DNA from: Burkholderiales bacterium
GTDB taxonomy: Bacteria; Pseudomonadota; Gammaproteobacteria; Burkholderiales; CAIKXV01
Direction of reading: 5' to 3'
NCBI GenBank assembly: GCA_019751575.1
Contig: JAIENF010000604.1
Location: forward strand, 1 to 6,587
Length of the DNA stretch: 6,587 bases
Part shown: piece by piece, positions 1 through 6,083 of the stretch
Numbering within the stretch: the stretch's first letter is position 1
Layout of the letters: each line of letters opens with the position of its first letter
Translations under genes and position numbers: made by a program
The notes under the pieces: model-generated
Told to the model about the DNA's origin: nothing
What the model saw: only the letters and a program-made list of their open reading frames with translations
Databases searched by the model: none

Positions 1-24
1 TACAGCAGTTCACCCCACCCCACA

Positions 25-58
25 CGGACCACGCCATTCTCAACTGATCAGTGGTCCG
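25..58. repeat. Perfect 8-bp inverted repeat (CGGACCAC / GTGGTCCG)
   Basis: Arms lie at 25-32 and 51-58 with an 18-base spacer. The right arm covers the putative GTG start of the DUF6880-like ORF. The spacer contains the in-frame TGA (45-47) and a TGATCA palindrome. It could be an operator, a stem in the mRNA, or chance; nothing else identifies its role. Confidence 0.35.
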
Positions 59-809
59 AAAAACCCCGGCAGGTCACCTGCACGACCCGGACATCAAGGT
101 ACGCGCGGTCCTCACCTACTGCCCTACGCCCAATGAAGTGCAGAAGCAGGCGTTCGTCGAGGCCTACCTCGAAGCAGACCGTCCGGCCGACGCACTGGCC
201 TGGCTCGAGCACTGTTGGGGCCGAACAGAATCCACGCGGCTCGGGCTCAGATCGGACACGCTCGGACGCCTCGGCCGGTTCGCCGAAAGTGCCGAGATCC
301 GGCAACATCTGTTCGAGCACTCACTGTCGACCTTCAACCTGCAGCGCTGGCTCGAACACCTGCCTGAAACGTCGCACGCCGCAGCGCGCGAGCGCGCCCA
401 TCACCTCGCGCTCAACCATAACGACCCGATCACCGCGGCCACACTGCTGCTGCACCTGGGCGACGACCAGAGCGCCGAGGCTATATTGATGTCAGAACCG
501 CCGGGCATGCGCGGCGACAGCCATGGCGCTGCCCCGCTGGCGAAGGCCCTGCAGGCGCACCATCGCCCGCGCGGTGCAACCGTGATCTACCGCGCGTTGG
601 TGACTACCATCCTCGACCGCGCCAACCCTCGCGGCTACCGGCATGCCGCGGACTACTGGGTTCGGCTGTGTGAAATCGCCGACCAGGGCGTGGCCCTGGT
701 GCCGCTGGGTTCGCATGAAGCTTACGTGGCGACGATCCGCACGCGGCACGCTCGCAAGACGGCGTTCTGGGCGCGGGTTAACGCGGCGCGGCGGAGTGGC
801 GCAGAATAG
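51..809 (+). CDS. DUF6880-like protein, probable C-terminal part (5' truncated or interrupted)
   Basis: Function unknown. The 252-residue reading frame resembles the C-terminal region of the uncharacterised DUF6880 family as I remember it: an alpha-helical, TPR-like stretch with an EA(Y)LEADRPADALAWLE helix pair (about residues 38-54), an FEHSLS...L..LPE segment (about 88-105), a helix where RALVTTILDRA replaces the usual 'RAMI..tL' segment, a YRHAADY motif, and the typical ending H-E-A-Y-x(4)-IR-x(2)-H-x-RK-x(2)-FW (about 224-241). Family members usually have a longer N-terminal half, missing here. The start is uncertain: the only in-frame candidate near the 5' end is GTG at 51, with no Shine-Dalgarno motif, and an in-frame TGA at 45-47 blocks extension upstream. 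It may therefore be a 5' fragment loss, an interrupted pseudogene, or a short natural version. It converges on the ParD-like ORF and traA. There is no sign that it belongs to the transfer machinery. The family call rests on remembered motif similarity, not a search. Confidence 0.6.
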   Translation: MVRKTPAGHLHDPDIKVRAVLTYCPTPNEVQKQAFVEAYLEADRPADALAWLEHCWGRTESTRLGLRSDTLGRLGRFAESAEIRQHLFEHSLSTFNLQRWLEHLPETSHAAARERAHHLALNHNDPITAATLLLHLGDDQSAEAILMSEPPGMRGDSHGAAPLAKALQAHHRPRGATVIYRALVTTILDRANPRGYRHAADYWVRLCEIADQGVALVPLGSHEAYVATIRTRHARKTAFWARVNAARRSGAE

Positions 810-921
810 TACACACGCGGTGACCGAGGTGAAACTAGCGCCATGGCACGCGGCACCTACCTCGCCTCGGTCGGGAAAGACCTTCGCGCGTTTCAACGCA
901 TGTTGCCCAGAGCGCGCTTTC
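810..921. other. Gap between convergent ORFs; 8-bp inverted repeat, no gene seen
   Basis: This is where a ParE toxin partner would be expected after the ParD-like ORF, but the minus-strand frames show no ParE signature. The only structure noted is GACCGAGG (822-829) matched by CCTCGGTC (865-872), a perfect 8-bp inverted repeat with a 35-base loop. There is no U-run, so it is not a classical terminator. The frame starting at ATG 843 on the + strand has no recognisable content. Confidence 0.3.
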
Positions 922-1068
922 TCAGTCCGGCAGCGACCTTAGGCGTGCGCGCACGGCCCTACCGGAGCGCACGCCTTCATTGGTCCGCTGGCGCAATCGC
1001 TTCACTGCGCGCTTCTTCTGGTCGTGCCGGATCAGTTCGCGCAGGTAATCGCTGGTGTTCCCGCTCAT
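922..1068 (-). CDS. ParD-like antitoxin, C-terminal half (48 aa; orphan, probably a remnant)
   Basis: Reading the minus strand from ATG at 1068 to TGA at 924-922 gives 48 residues. The start reads S-G-N-T-S-D-Y-L-R-E-L-I-R-H-D-Q-K-K. This closely matches the second helix of the ribbon-helix-helix fold in ParD-family antitoxins, where the usual form is 'RYGNTSEYLRELIRRDQ', followed by a helix ending in EGV-x-SG (about 31-36). ParD proteins usually have about 80 residues, with a DNA-contacting beta strand and first helix before this point. Those about 30 residues are absent, and in-frame codons upstream do not encode them. An AGGAG sits 10 bases before the ATG, so it may still be translated. 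No ParE toxin follows: the 112 bases downstream show no ParE-like frame before the convergent DUF6880-like gene ends. It lies 44 bases after the traA stop, so it could be read from the traA transcript. The likely reading is a decayed antitoxin; function is doubtful. Confidence 0.55.
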   Translation of the reverse strand: MSGNTSDYLRELIRHDQKKRAVKRLRQRTNEGVRSGRAVRARLRSLPD

Positions 1069-1078
1069 GGTGGAAACA

Positions 1079-1083
1079 CTCCT
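1079..1083 (-). promoter_or_regulatory. Ribosome binding site (AGGAG) for the ParD-like ORF
   Basis: CTCCT on the + strand is AGGAG on the minus strand, 10 bases before the ATG at 1068. It supports that start and argues that the short ORF is, or was, translated as it stands. Confidence 0.5.
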
Positions 1084-1112
1084 GAAAAACACCACGCGAC
1101 CCTGCCCATAAA

Positions 1113-3851
1113 CTATCGCCCGCGATCCCGGTCTCGATCGCTCACCTCCCGCATCGCCCGATCCAGATTGCGCTCGCGAACGGCCCGATCCAGCCCCGAG
1201 TCGCGGCGCACCCCGAGCTCGCGCTGCTGGCCTGTGAACGTCTCCCGCAGCTGTGGATTGTCGCGAATGCGCGCCGCCACCTCGCGCATCTGCCCGACCA
1301 CCTCGTTGCGCTCAGCCCGGTTCTGACGGCCCGACAACTGATCAAGCTTCTGCTCCATCTGCTTCCAAGCGACAGCGAGATCGGCAACCTCGCGCTTCGG
1401 ATCGGTCGCGGTGGACCGGGCGGTATCGCGCGCAGGGTCACGGACCGGATCCGACGCGGGTTCCCGAGTCGGGACACGCACCTGGCCACCTGCGGATTCG
1501 CGAACCGGATCACGCGCTGGTTCCCGCGCCGGCTCCCGAAGCACGATGTCGCTTCGCAACTCCCGCCCTCGCCGCTCGGCGAACGGTTCGACGGCCTGCC
1601 GGTAATCGAGCGTCGTCGTCTTTGCATTCTCGCGCGACAACCGCCCGACCAGATCCGCCCGGTTATGGAACTCGTCCCGACCGGCATACAGCTTCGCATC
1701 CTCCCGATGCCGCGTCATCGCCACATAGCTCAGGTGCCGGTCCATCGACCCGGACGCCAGCACATACGTCCGGTCCACGGTGGTGCCCTGACTCTTGTGG
1801 ATTGTCGTCGCATACCCATGATCGACCGCCCCGTACTGCGCCGTCGACACCGACACCTCCCGCCCCTGCCCCGGCCCGGCCGGACTGTCGAGCCGCGCGG
1901 TCAGCTGCCCCGCCTCCGCCCGCTGCACCGTCCCCAGCATCCCGTTCTTCACCCCGAGCGCATGATCGTTCTCCCGGAACAGCACCCGGTCCCCGGGGGC
2001 AAATGCCCGCTGTCCTTCGGTGGTCTGGTAACTGCGCTCCCCCCGAAGCTCCCCCTGCGCCTGTCGCTCCGACCGGATCGTCTGATTGAGCTCGCGCACG
2101 TCATCCCGCCGGTGCGCGAGCACCAGCCGCGACCCCTCCGGCCGTTCGCGCTGATCCGCAATCACCTCGCGCACGATGGCCGCCTTCGCCGCCTCGCGCG
2201 TGGGCTCCATCTGCACCCGCCCCCGCTCCGCATACGCGCCCAGCGCCAGCGCTGTCTGATGCCGGCCGAAGTCCACCGAGGCCGCCCGCTGCCAGTCTTC
2301 CGACTGCCGCCGCACCGACTCCATCTGCACGCTGCCCACCCGCTCGGCCACCGCCCGGAACCCAGCCCCGGCCTGGATCGGCTGCAACTGCCCCGGATCC
2401 CCGACCAGCACGACCTTCGCCCCACCCGCATCCGCCCGTGCCAGCACCTGACCGAGCTGCTGCGACGACAGCATTCCCGCCTCGTCGACCACGATCACAT
2501 CGCCGCGCTGCGGCAGGTCATGGCCGCGATCCCAGCTGCGCTCGAGCGAGGCCACCGTGCGCGATTCGATCCCCGAGGACTCGCGCAGCCCCTCCGCCGC
2601 CTTGCCCGCCAGTGCCGCCCCCTGCACCCGATAGCCTTGCGCCTCCCACGCCTCCCGCGCCACCGCGAGCATCGAACTCTTGCCCGATCCGGCATACCCG
2701 ACCACCACCGACAAGCGCTCCGGCCCGGTCACATGCTCGACCGCCCGGCGCTGCTCCGCATCGAGCCGCGGCTCCCCCGCCAGCGCCGCCGCCCGCATCA
2801 CCGGATCCACCCGATAGCCCCCGCCGGCGGACAACCGGTCCGCCCGCTCGGCCATCTTCTGCTCGATCTCCACCATCGCCCGGGTCGAGTACTGCGCCGG
2901 CGCTACGATGCGCCCGGCCGCATCGCGCCGCTCCGCTGTCAGCTGCACCAGCGCAGGCGAGGCCATGGCCTTCGCATAGACCGACTGGAAATCCTGGATC
3001 CCCTCGGTGTAGCGGTGCACCGTGCGCGCCACGTCGTACTGGTCAAAGACACTCTTCTCGCCGGTGATGATCGTCAGCACCTGGTCCGGATGTTCCCGGA
3101 TCACCGCCGCGTTCTGCCGCGCGACCGGTTCGGACAACCGCGTGCGCGACACCTCCATCCCCTTGCGCAGCATCTGCGTCGCATGCACGCCCATGTGCTC
3201 GGTGGGCGCCAGTTCCAGCCCCCGATCCAGGTTCGACCGATGATCGACCCGCAGATCCAGCGCGGCGCGTGCCAGGTGCTGGTTGGTCAGCGCCCCCCAG
3301 TCCTCGCGCAGCCGCCGGATCTGGTCATGCGAGGTCGGCAACCCCTCGGCCGCGAGCGTCCGGTTCTCGCGCTCGAACATCGATTTCTCGCCCAGTCCGT
3401 CCGCCGTCAGCGTGCGCGTGGTCATCAACAGATGCGCATGGTGGTTGCGCGCATCGGTCTTGCCGTGCGGCGAGTGGATCGCCAGATCGACCGCGACCCG
3501 GTACCGATCGGCGAGCTGCGCAGCGAATGCCTCGGCCAGCGCCTGGCGCTGAGCCGCATCGAGCTCGTGCGGCAGCGACACCTCCACCTCGCGCGCGACG
3601 CGCGCATCCTTGCGCTTCTCCGCCGCCTCGGCCGCATTCCACAACCGCGACCGATCGCGCGCCCACTCGGCCTTCGAGCCCGCCGGCAACACGATCGCCG
3701 CGTGCTCGATCCCCTTGCGCGGCGTGTAGTCGTAGACCTGCCCCTCGCGCAGGTTCTCCAGCCGCGACCCGGACCGATAGGCCGCCGCGGCTACCGAACT
3801 GCGACCCGAGGAACGGGAGACCGGCGTCGTCGTGCAGTGATAGATCGCCAT
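1113..3851 (-). CDS. traA: Ti-type conjugative relaxase/helicase TraA (MOBQ family)
   Basis: This relaxase should nick oriT, stay bound to the 5' end of the transferred strand, and unwind DNA for transfer. The N-terminal MobA/MobL domain (about residues 1-240) has the MAIYH start typical of MOBQ relaxases. The likely catalytic tyrosine is Y25, the same position as in RSF1010 MobA, and the metal-binding histidines are H126, H138 and H140 (AIH...NHHAH). The helicase part (about 360-730) shows Walker A GYAGSGKS (385-392), Walker B VVDEAGM (454-460), GDPGQLQPI (484-492), the IHKSQGTT motif (684-691) and YVAMTRHRE (709-717). This tandem layout is that of Ti-plasmid TraA, although 912 residues is shorter than the about 1100 of the Agrobacterium protein. 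The tail (about 760-912) is charged, with R-E/D-P-A repeats and then a likely coiled coil. The ATG at 3851 lies 24 bases from the oriT inverted repeat and has no strong Shine-Dalgarno. It is transcribed divergently from traD-traG. Confidence 0.95.
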   Translation of the reverse strand: MAIYHCTTTPVSRSSGRSSVAAAAYRSGSRLENLREGQVYDYTPRKGIEHAAIVLPAGSKAEWARDRSRLWNAAEAAEKRKDARVAREVEVSLPHELDAAQRQALAEAFAAQLADRYRVAVDLAIHSPHGKTDARNHHAHLLMTTRTLTADGLGEKSMFERENRTLAAEGLPTSHDQIRRLREDWGALTNQHLARAALDLRVDHRSNLDRGLELAPTEHMGVHATQMLRKGMEVSRTRLSEPVARQNAAVIREHPDQVLTIITGEKSVFDQYDVARTVHRYTEGIQDFQSVYAKAMASPALVQLTAERRDAAGRIVAPAQYSTRAMVEIEQKMAERADRLSAGGGYRVDPVMRAAALAGEPRLDAEQRRAVEHVTGPERLSVVVGYAGSGKSSMLAVAREAWEAQGYRVQGAALAGKAAEGLRESSGIESRTVASLERSWDRGHDLPQRGDVIVVDEAGMLSSQQLGQVLARADAGGAKVVLVGDPGQLQPIQAGAGFRAVAERVGSVQMESVRRQSEDWQRAASVDFGRHQTALALGAYAERGRVQMEPTREAAKAAIVREVIADQRERPEGSRLVLAHRRDDVRELNQTIRSERQAQGELRGERSYQTTEGQRAFAPGDRVLFRENDHALGVKNGMLGTVQRAEAGQLTARLDSPAGPGQGREVSVSTAQYGAVDHGYATTIHKSQGTTVDRTYVLASGSMDRHLSYVAMTRHREDAKLYAGRDEFHNRADLVGRLSRENAKTTTLDYRQAVEPFAERRGRELRSDIVLREPAREPARDPVRESAGGQVRVPTREPASDPVRDPARDTARSTATDPKREVADLAVAWKQMEQKLDQLSGRQNRAERNEVVGQMREVAARIRDNPQLRETFTGQQRELGVRRDSGLDRAVRERNLDRAMREVSDRDRDRGR
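1416..1538 (-). repeat. Degenerate R-[E/D]-P-[A/V] repeats in the TraA tail
   Basis: Residues 772-812 of TraA are dominated by a four-residue unit (REPA, REPA, RDPV, then TREPA, SDPV, RDPA, RDTA). The DNA repeats in step: ACCGGATC followed by GGTTCCCG recurs at about 1444-1466 and 1503-1525. This is a low-complexity linker between the helicase and the terminal helices, and is prone to length change by slippage. Confidence 0.6.
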
Positions 3852-3871
3852 CGGATGAGAAGCCTAACGGC

Positions 3872-3911
3872 AGTCGAGTTGCGCAGCAACTCGTAAGTGC
3901 GCATTTGCCCT
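3872..3911 (+). other. oriT: Origin of transfer (oriT), RSF1010/Ti-like, with predicted nic site
   Basis: A perfect inverted repeat CGAGTTGC-GCA-GCAACTCG (3875-3893) is followed directly by TAAGTGCGC. The established RSF1010/R1162 oriT is built the same way: an inverted repeat bound by MobA, then GTAAGTGCG with the nick before CCCT. Ten bases (3893-3902, GTAAGTGCGC) are identical to my recollection of that site, and its spacing from the hairpin is kept. By analogy the + strand is nicked between G3901 and C3902. The strand would then enter the recipient 5' end first, traD/traG side leading and traA last. Location between divergent traA and traD matches both RSF1010 and Ti plasmids, and the relaxase is of the matching MOBQ class. 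The hairpin is also close enough to the traA start (24 bases) to let relaxosome binding repress traA; that part is inference. Confidence 0.85.
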
Positions 3912-4092
3912 TCCCGTCCTGGCCACTGTCTCCCTTACGCAAACGGCCCACCCACCGCGCTGTCAACCCTTCGCACGGCTCATCCGTTGCCCACACGATT
4001 CCCCGCGCCACGGCCTGCGCTGTCGCCCACCGCAGCTCACGCCGCACGCACGCCTGCACGTCCCGCACCGCCGCACTCCCGGAGGTAGCCCG
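3912..4092. promoter_or_regulatory. Rest of the traA-traD divergent intergenic region (promoters expected)
   Basis: Promoters for both transfer directions should lie here. A perfect TTGACA hexamer is present on the minus strand (3966-3961), pointing at traA, but no convincing -10 box lies 16-18 bases on. No clear + strand promoter for traD was seen. An 8-base direct repeat GCGCTGTC occurs at 3957-3964 and 4017-4024, exactly 60 bp apart, and may be chance. No coding frame here is credible. Confidence 0.35.
4081..4086 (+). promoter_or_regulatory. Ribosome binding site (GGAGGT) of traD
   Basis: A near-perfect Shine-Dalgarno sequence 6 bases before the ATG at 4093, which fixes the start of the small traD-like gene. 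Confidence 0.8.
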
Positions 4093-4413
4093 ATGCCCCG
4101 ACGCAGCATTCCCGAACGGTTGGCGCTGCTGGAGACGCAGACGCTCGCGCTCAAGGCCCGGCTGGCCAAGCAGACACGCGCCGAGGACACCCGGCGCAAG
4201 ATCGTGCTCGGCGGACGGATCGAGGACGCACTCGCCACAGACGCTGCACTCGCACCGGCCCTGCGCACTTGGCTGCAGGACGCGCTGCCCACCGCCCTCC
4301 CCCGGCCCGCCGATCGCGCGCTGTTCGCCGACCTGCTTCCGGCCGCGCCGGACGCCGCGACTCCACCTGAACCGAAGCCCGAAGCCGCCCGCGTCACCGG
4401 AGCCCATCCGTGA
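4093..4413 (+). CDS. traD: TraD-like small relaxosome accessory protein
   Basis: A 106-residue, probably cytoplasmic protein of the DNA-processing complex. Residues about 6-34 form a likely amphipathic helix or coiled coil (heptad-like I-x-L-L-x-L-x-L). This runs into DTRRKIVLGG (32-41), the signature of the small TraD/MobC-type conjugation proteins found beside Ti-type relaxases. After about residue 80 the tail is Pro/Ala-rich and likely disordered. Ti-plasmid TraD is shorter (about 70 residues); the extra length here is at both ends. The start is set by a GGAGGT six bases upstream. The stop overlaps the GTG of the coupling protein (GTGA, 4410-4413), so the two are probably translationally coupled. 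It is transcribed away from oriT. A likely role is helping TraA load at oriT; that is inferred from family and position. A TraC-like or MobC-like name would be equally defensible. Confidence 0.75.
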   Translation: MPRRSIPERLALLETQTLALKARLAKQTRAEDTRRKIVLGGRIEDALATDAALAPALRTWLQDALPTALPRPADRALFADLLPAAPDAATPPEPKPEAARVTGAHP

Positions 4414-6083
4414 TCCGCGATACCGTTCTGTCGCTGCGCAACCTGCTGCTGTACATGCGCGAGCATCCGATCCTGTCACTGCAGACCGCGGTCACGGACG
4501 GGCTGCCCGCCCTCTGCCGGCACATCGGTTTCGCGGTGCTCGTCTGCTGTGTGGCGACCGCGGTCGGTGTGGTCCTACAGCTGGCGCTGGTCGTGCACTT
4601 CGATGTCCGGGAAGGCAGCCTGCTGTACTGGGCAGCCTTCACGCCGCTGATGCTGCTCAGCCTTAGCATCATGGCGAAGAAGGCGGTCGATCCGCTGCTG
4701 CGCCGGTTCGGTCCGAACCAGGGTGACACCCACGGCAGCGCCCGGTTCGCGACGCCTGCAGAGATGCGCCCCCTGCGCGATGCCGGTCAGGGTCTGCTGA
4801 TCGGCACCGACACCCGAACCGGGGCGTTCCTCCGCTACGCGGGCCCTGCCCACCTGCTGACGATCGCCCCGACGCGCACCGGCAAGGGGGTCGGCACGAT
4901 CATTCCAAACCTGCTCACCACCGAGCGCTCGGTGATCTGCATCGACCCCAAAGGCGAGAACGCCCGCATCACCTGCCGCGCCCGGGCGCGATTCGGTCCG
5001 GTGCATGTGCTTGATCCGTTCGGCATCACGGATCACCCCGGCGCCGCCTTCAATCCGCTGGCGAGCCTCAAGGCGAGCGATCTCGACGTGGCCGAGGACG
5101 CAGCCACCCTGGCCGATGCGCTGGTCTACGATCCGCCAGGCGCATCCGGCGATGCACACTGGAACGAGGAGGCCAAGGCACTGATCACCGGGCTGATCCT
5201 GCATATCGTGGCGGAGGCCGCGCCAGCGAAGCGCCACCTCGGCACGCTGCGTGAGTGGCTGACGCTGGCGCCGGACGATTTCGAGGAACTGCTCGACCGG
5301 ATGCAGGCGAGCACGGCGGTCAAGGGCCTGGTCGCCCGAGCGGCCAACCGGCATCGGGGCAAGTCCGACCGCGAAGGTGCGGGCGTGCTCTCCTCCGCGC
5401 AGCGCCATACCCACTTCCTCGACAGTCCGCGGATGACCAACGTCCTTCGGCGCTCCGGCTTCCGCTTCGCCGACCTCAAGACCCAGACGGCCACCGTGTT
5501 CCTGGTCCTGCCGCCGGATCGGCTGGAGACCTATGCCCGCTGGCTGCGGTTGATGATCACCCAGAGCCTGCTCGAGATGGCGCGAAGCACGGCGAAGCCG
5601 GCCGAGCCGGTGCTGTACTTGCTCGACGAGTTCGCGGCACTGGGCTACTTGGCGCCGGTCGAACGAGCGATGGGGCTAATGGCGGGCTACGGCGTGCAGC
5701 TGTGGCCAATCCTGCAGGACGTGCACCAGCTACGGGCCACGTATGCCAAGCGCGCCGGTTCGTTCTTCTCCAATGCAGCCGTGCTGCAGGTGTTCGGGGT
5801 GAACGACCATGACACCGCGCAGCTGGTGACCAACTTGCTCGGACAGCGCACGGTGGTGTTCCATACGCTCAGCAACACGTCTGGCGCGCTGTTGAGCAAG
5901 GTCGAGCCCACCACCAGTGAGAGCGAGCAGCGCACTGCGCGCGCGCTGATGACGCCGGATGAGGTGCGAAACCTGCCGGCTGAGGCGCAGTTGATGTTCC
6001 TGGCGGGTCAGCGGCCGGTATATGCCGGGAAGCTGCGGTACTACAGCGATCGGCGGTTCGAGGGGTTATATGATCCGGCGTAA
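4410..6083 (+). CDS. traG: Type IV coupling protein (VirD4/TraG family)
   Basis: An inner-membrane hexameric ATPase that brings the relaxase-DNA complex to a type IV secretion channel. The 557 residues begin with two membrane segments (about 40-62 and 70-88). A linker with HGSARFAT (108-115), typical of the TraG/VirD4 family, precedes the nucleotide-binding domain: Walker A PTRTGKG (154-160), the ICIDPKGE motif (176-183) and Walker B VLYLLDEF (401-408, catalytic Glu407). The conserved stretch GYGVQLWPILQDVHQLRATY (426-445) follows, then FFSNAAVLQVFGVND and a short C-terminal part ending YYSDRRFEGLYDPA. Length is within the range for this family (about 550-700), though the C-terminus is short. 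The start is GTG at 4410, with GGAG seven bases upstream, overlapping the traD stop by four bases. The 3' end overlaps the next small ORF by 14 bases. No channel genes follow within the window. Confidence 0.95.
   Translation: MIRDTVLSLRNLLLYMREHPILSLQTAVTDGLPALCRHIGFAVLVCCVATAVGVVLQLALVVHFDVREGSLLYWAAFTPLMLLSLSIMAKKAVDPLLRRFGPNQGDTHGSARFATPAEMRPLRDAGQGLLIGTDTRTGAFLRYAGPAHLLTIAPTRTGKGVGTIIPNLLTTERSVICIDPKGENARITCRARARFGPVHVLDPFGITDHPGAAFNPLASLKASDLDVAEDAATLADALVYDPPGASGDAHWNEEAKALITGLILHIVAEAAPAKRHLGTLREWLTLAPDDFEELLDRMQASTAVKGLVARAANRHRGKSDREGAGVLSSAQRHTHFLDSPRMTNVLRRSGFRFADLKTQTATVFLVLPPDRLETYARWLRLMITQSLLEMARSTAKPAEPVLYLLDEFAALGYLAPVERAMGLMAGYGVQLWPILQDVHQLRATYAKRAGSFFSNAAVLQVFGVNDHDTAQLVTNLLGQRTVVFHTLSNTSGALLSKVEPTTSESEQRTARALMTPDEVRNLPAEAQLMFLAGQRPVYAGKLRYYSDRRFEGLYDPA
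6061..6065 (+). promoter_or_regulatory. Ribosome binding site (AGGGG) for the 63-aa ORF
   Basis: GAGGGG ends four bases before the ATG at 6070, inside the last codons of the coupling protein gene. It selects the ATG at 6070 over the ATG at 6022, which would read through a longer stretch of traG with no recognisable protein. Confidence 0.45.

Noticed and set aside
843..1085. An 80-codon + strand frame (and the overlapping 1024-1326 frame) after the DUF6880-like gene
   Set aside because: No Shine-Dalgarno and no recognisable content. The minus strand of the same stretch encodes the recognisable ParD-like segment.
1665..3896. A 743-codon open frame on the + strand opposite traA
   Set aside because: It is antisense to a relaxase with all its motifs in order. 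The translation is Arg/Pro/His-rich with no recognisable domain, a typical open shadow frame in GC-rich DNA.
3957..4024. Direct repeat GCGCTGTC at 3957-3964 and 4017-4024 as iterons
   Set aside because: Only two copies of eight bases with no extended similarity. Chance is likely in GC-rich DNA, so it is mentioned only in the intergenic entry.
3269..4666. Long frames crossing the oriT region (3269-4666 + and 3325-4479 -)
   Set aside because: They run through the traA start, the oriT and traD in the wrong frame, with low-complexity Arg/Ser/Pro/Ala composition. The well-supported genes and oriT explain the region.
6022..6069. Upstream ATG at 6022 as the start of the last + strand small ORF
   Set aside because: The extra 16 residues are an out-of-frame read of traG with no Shine-Dalgarno. 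The ATG at 6070 has AGGGG at a workable distance.
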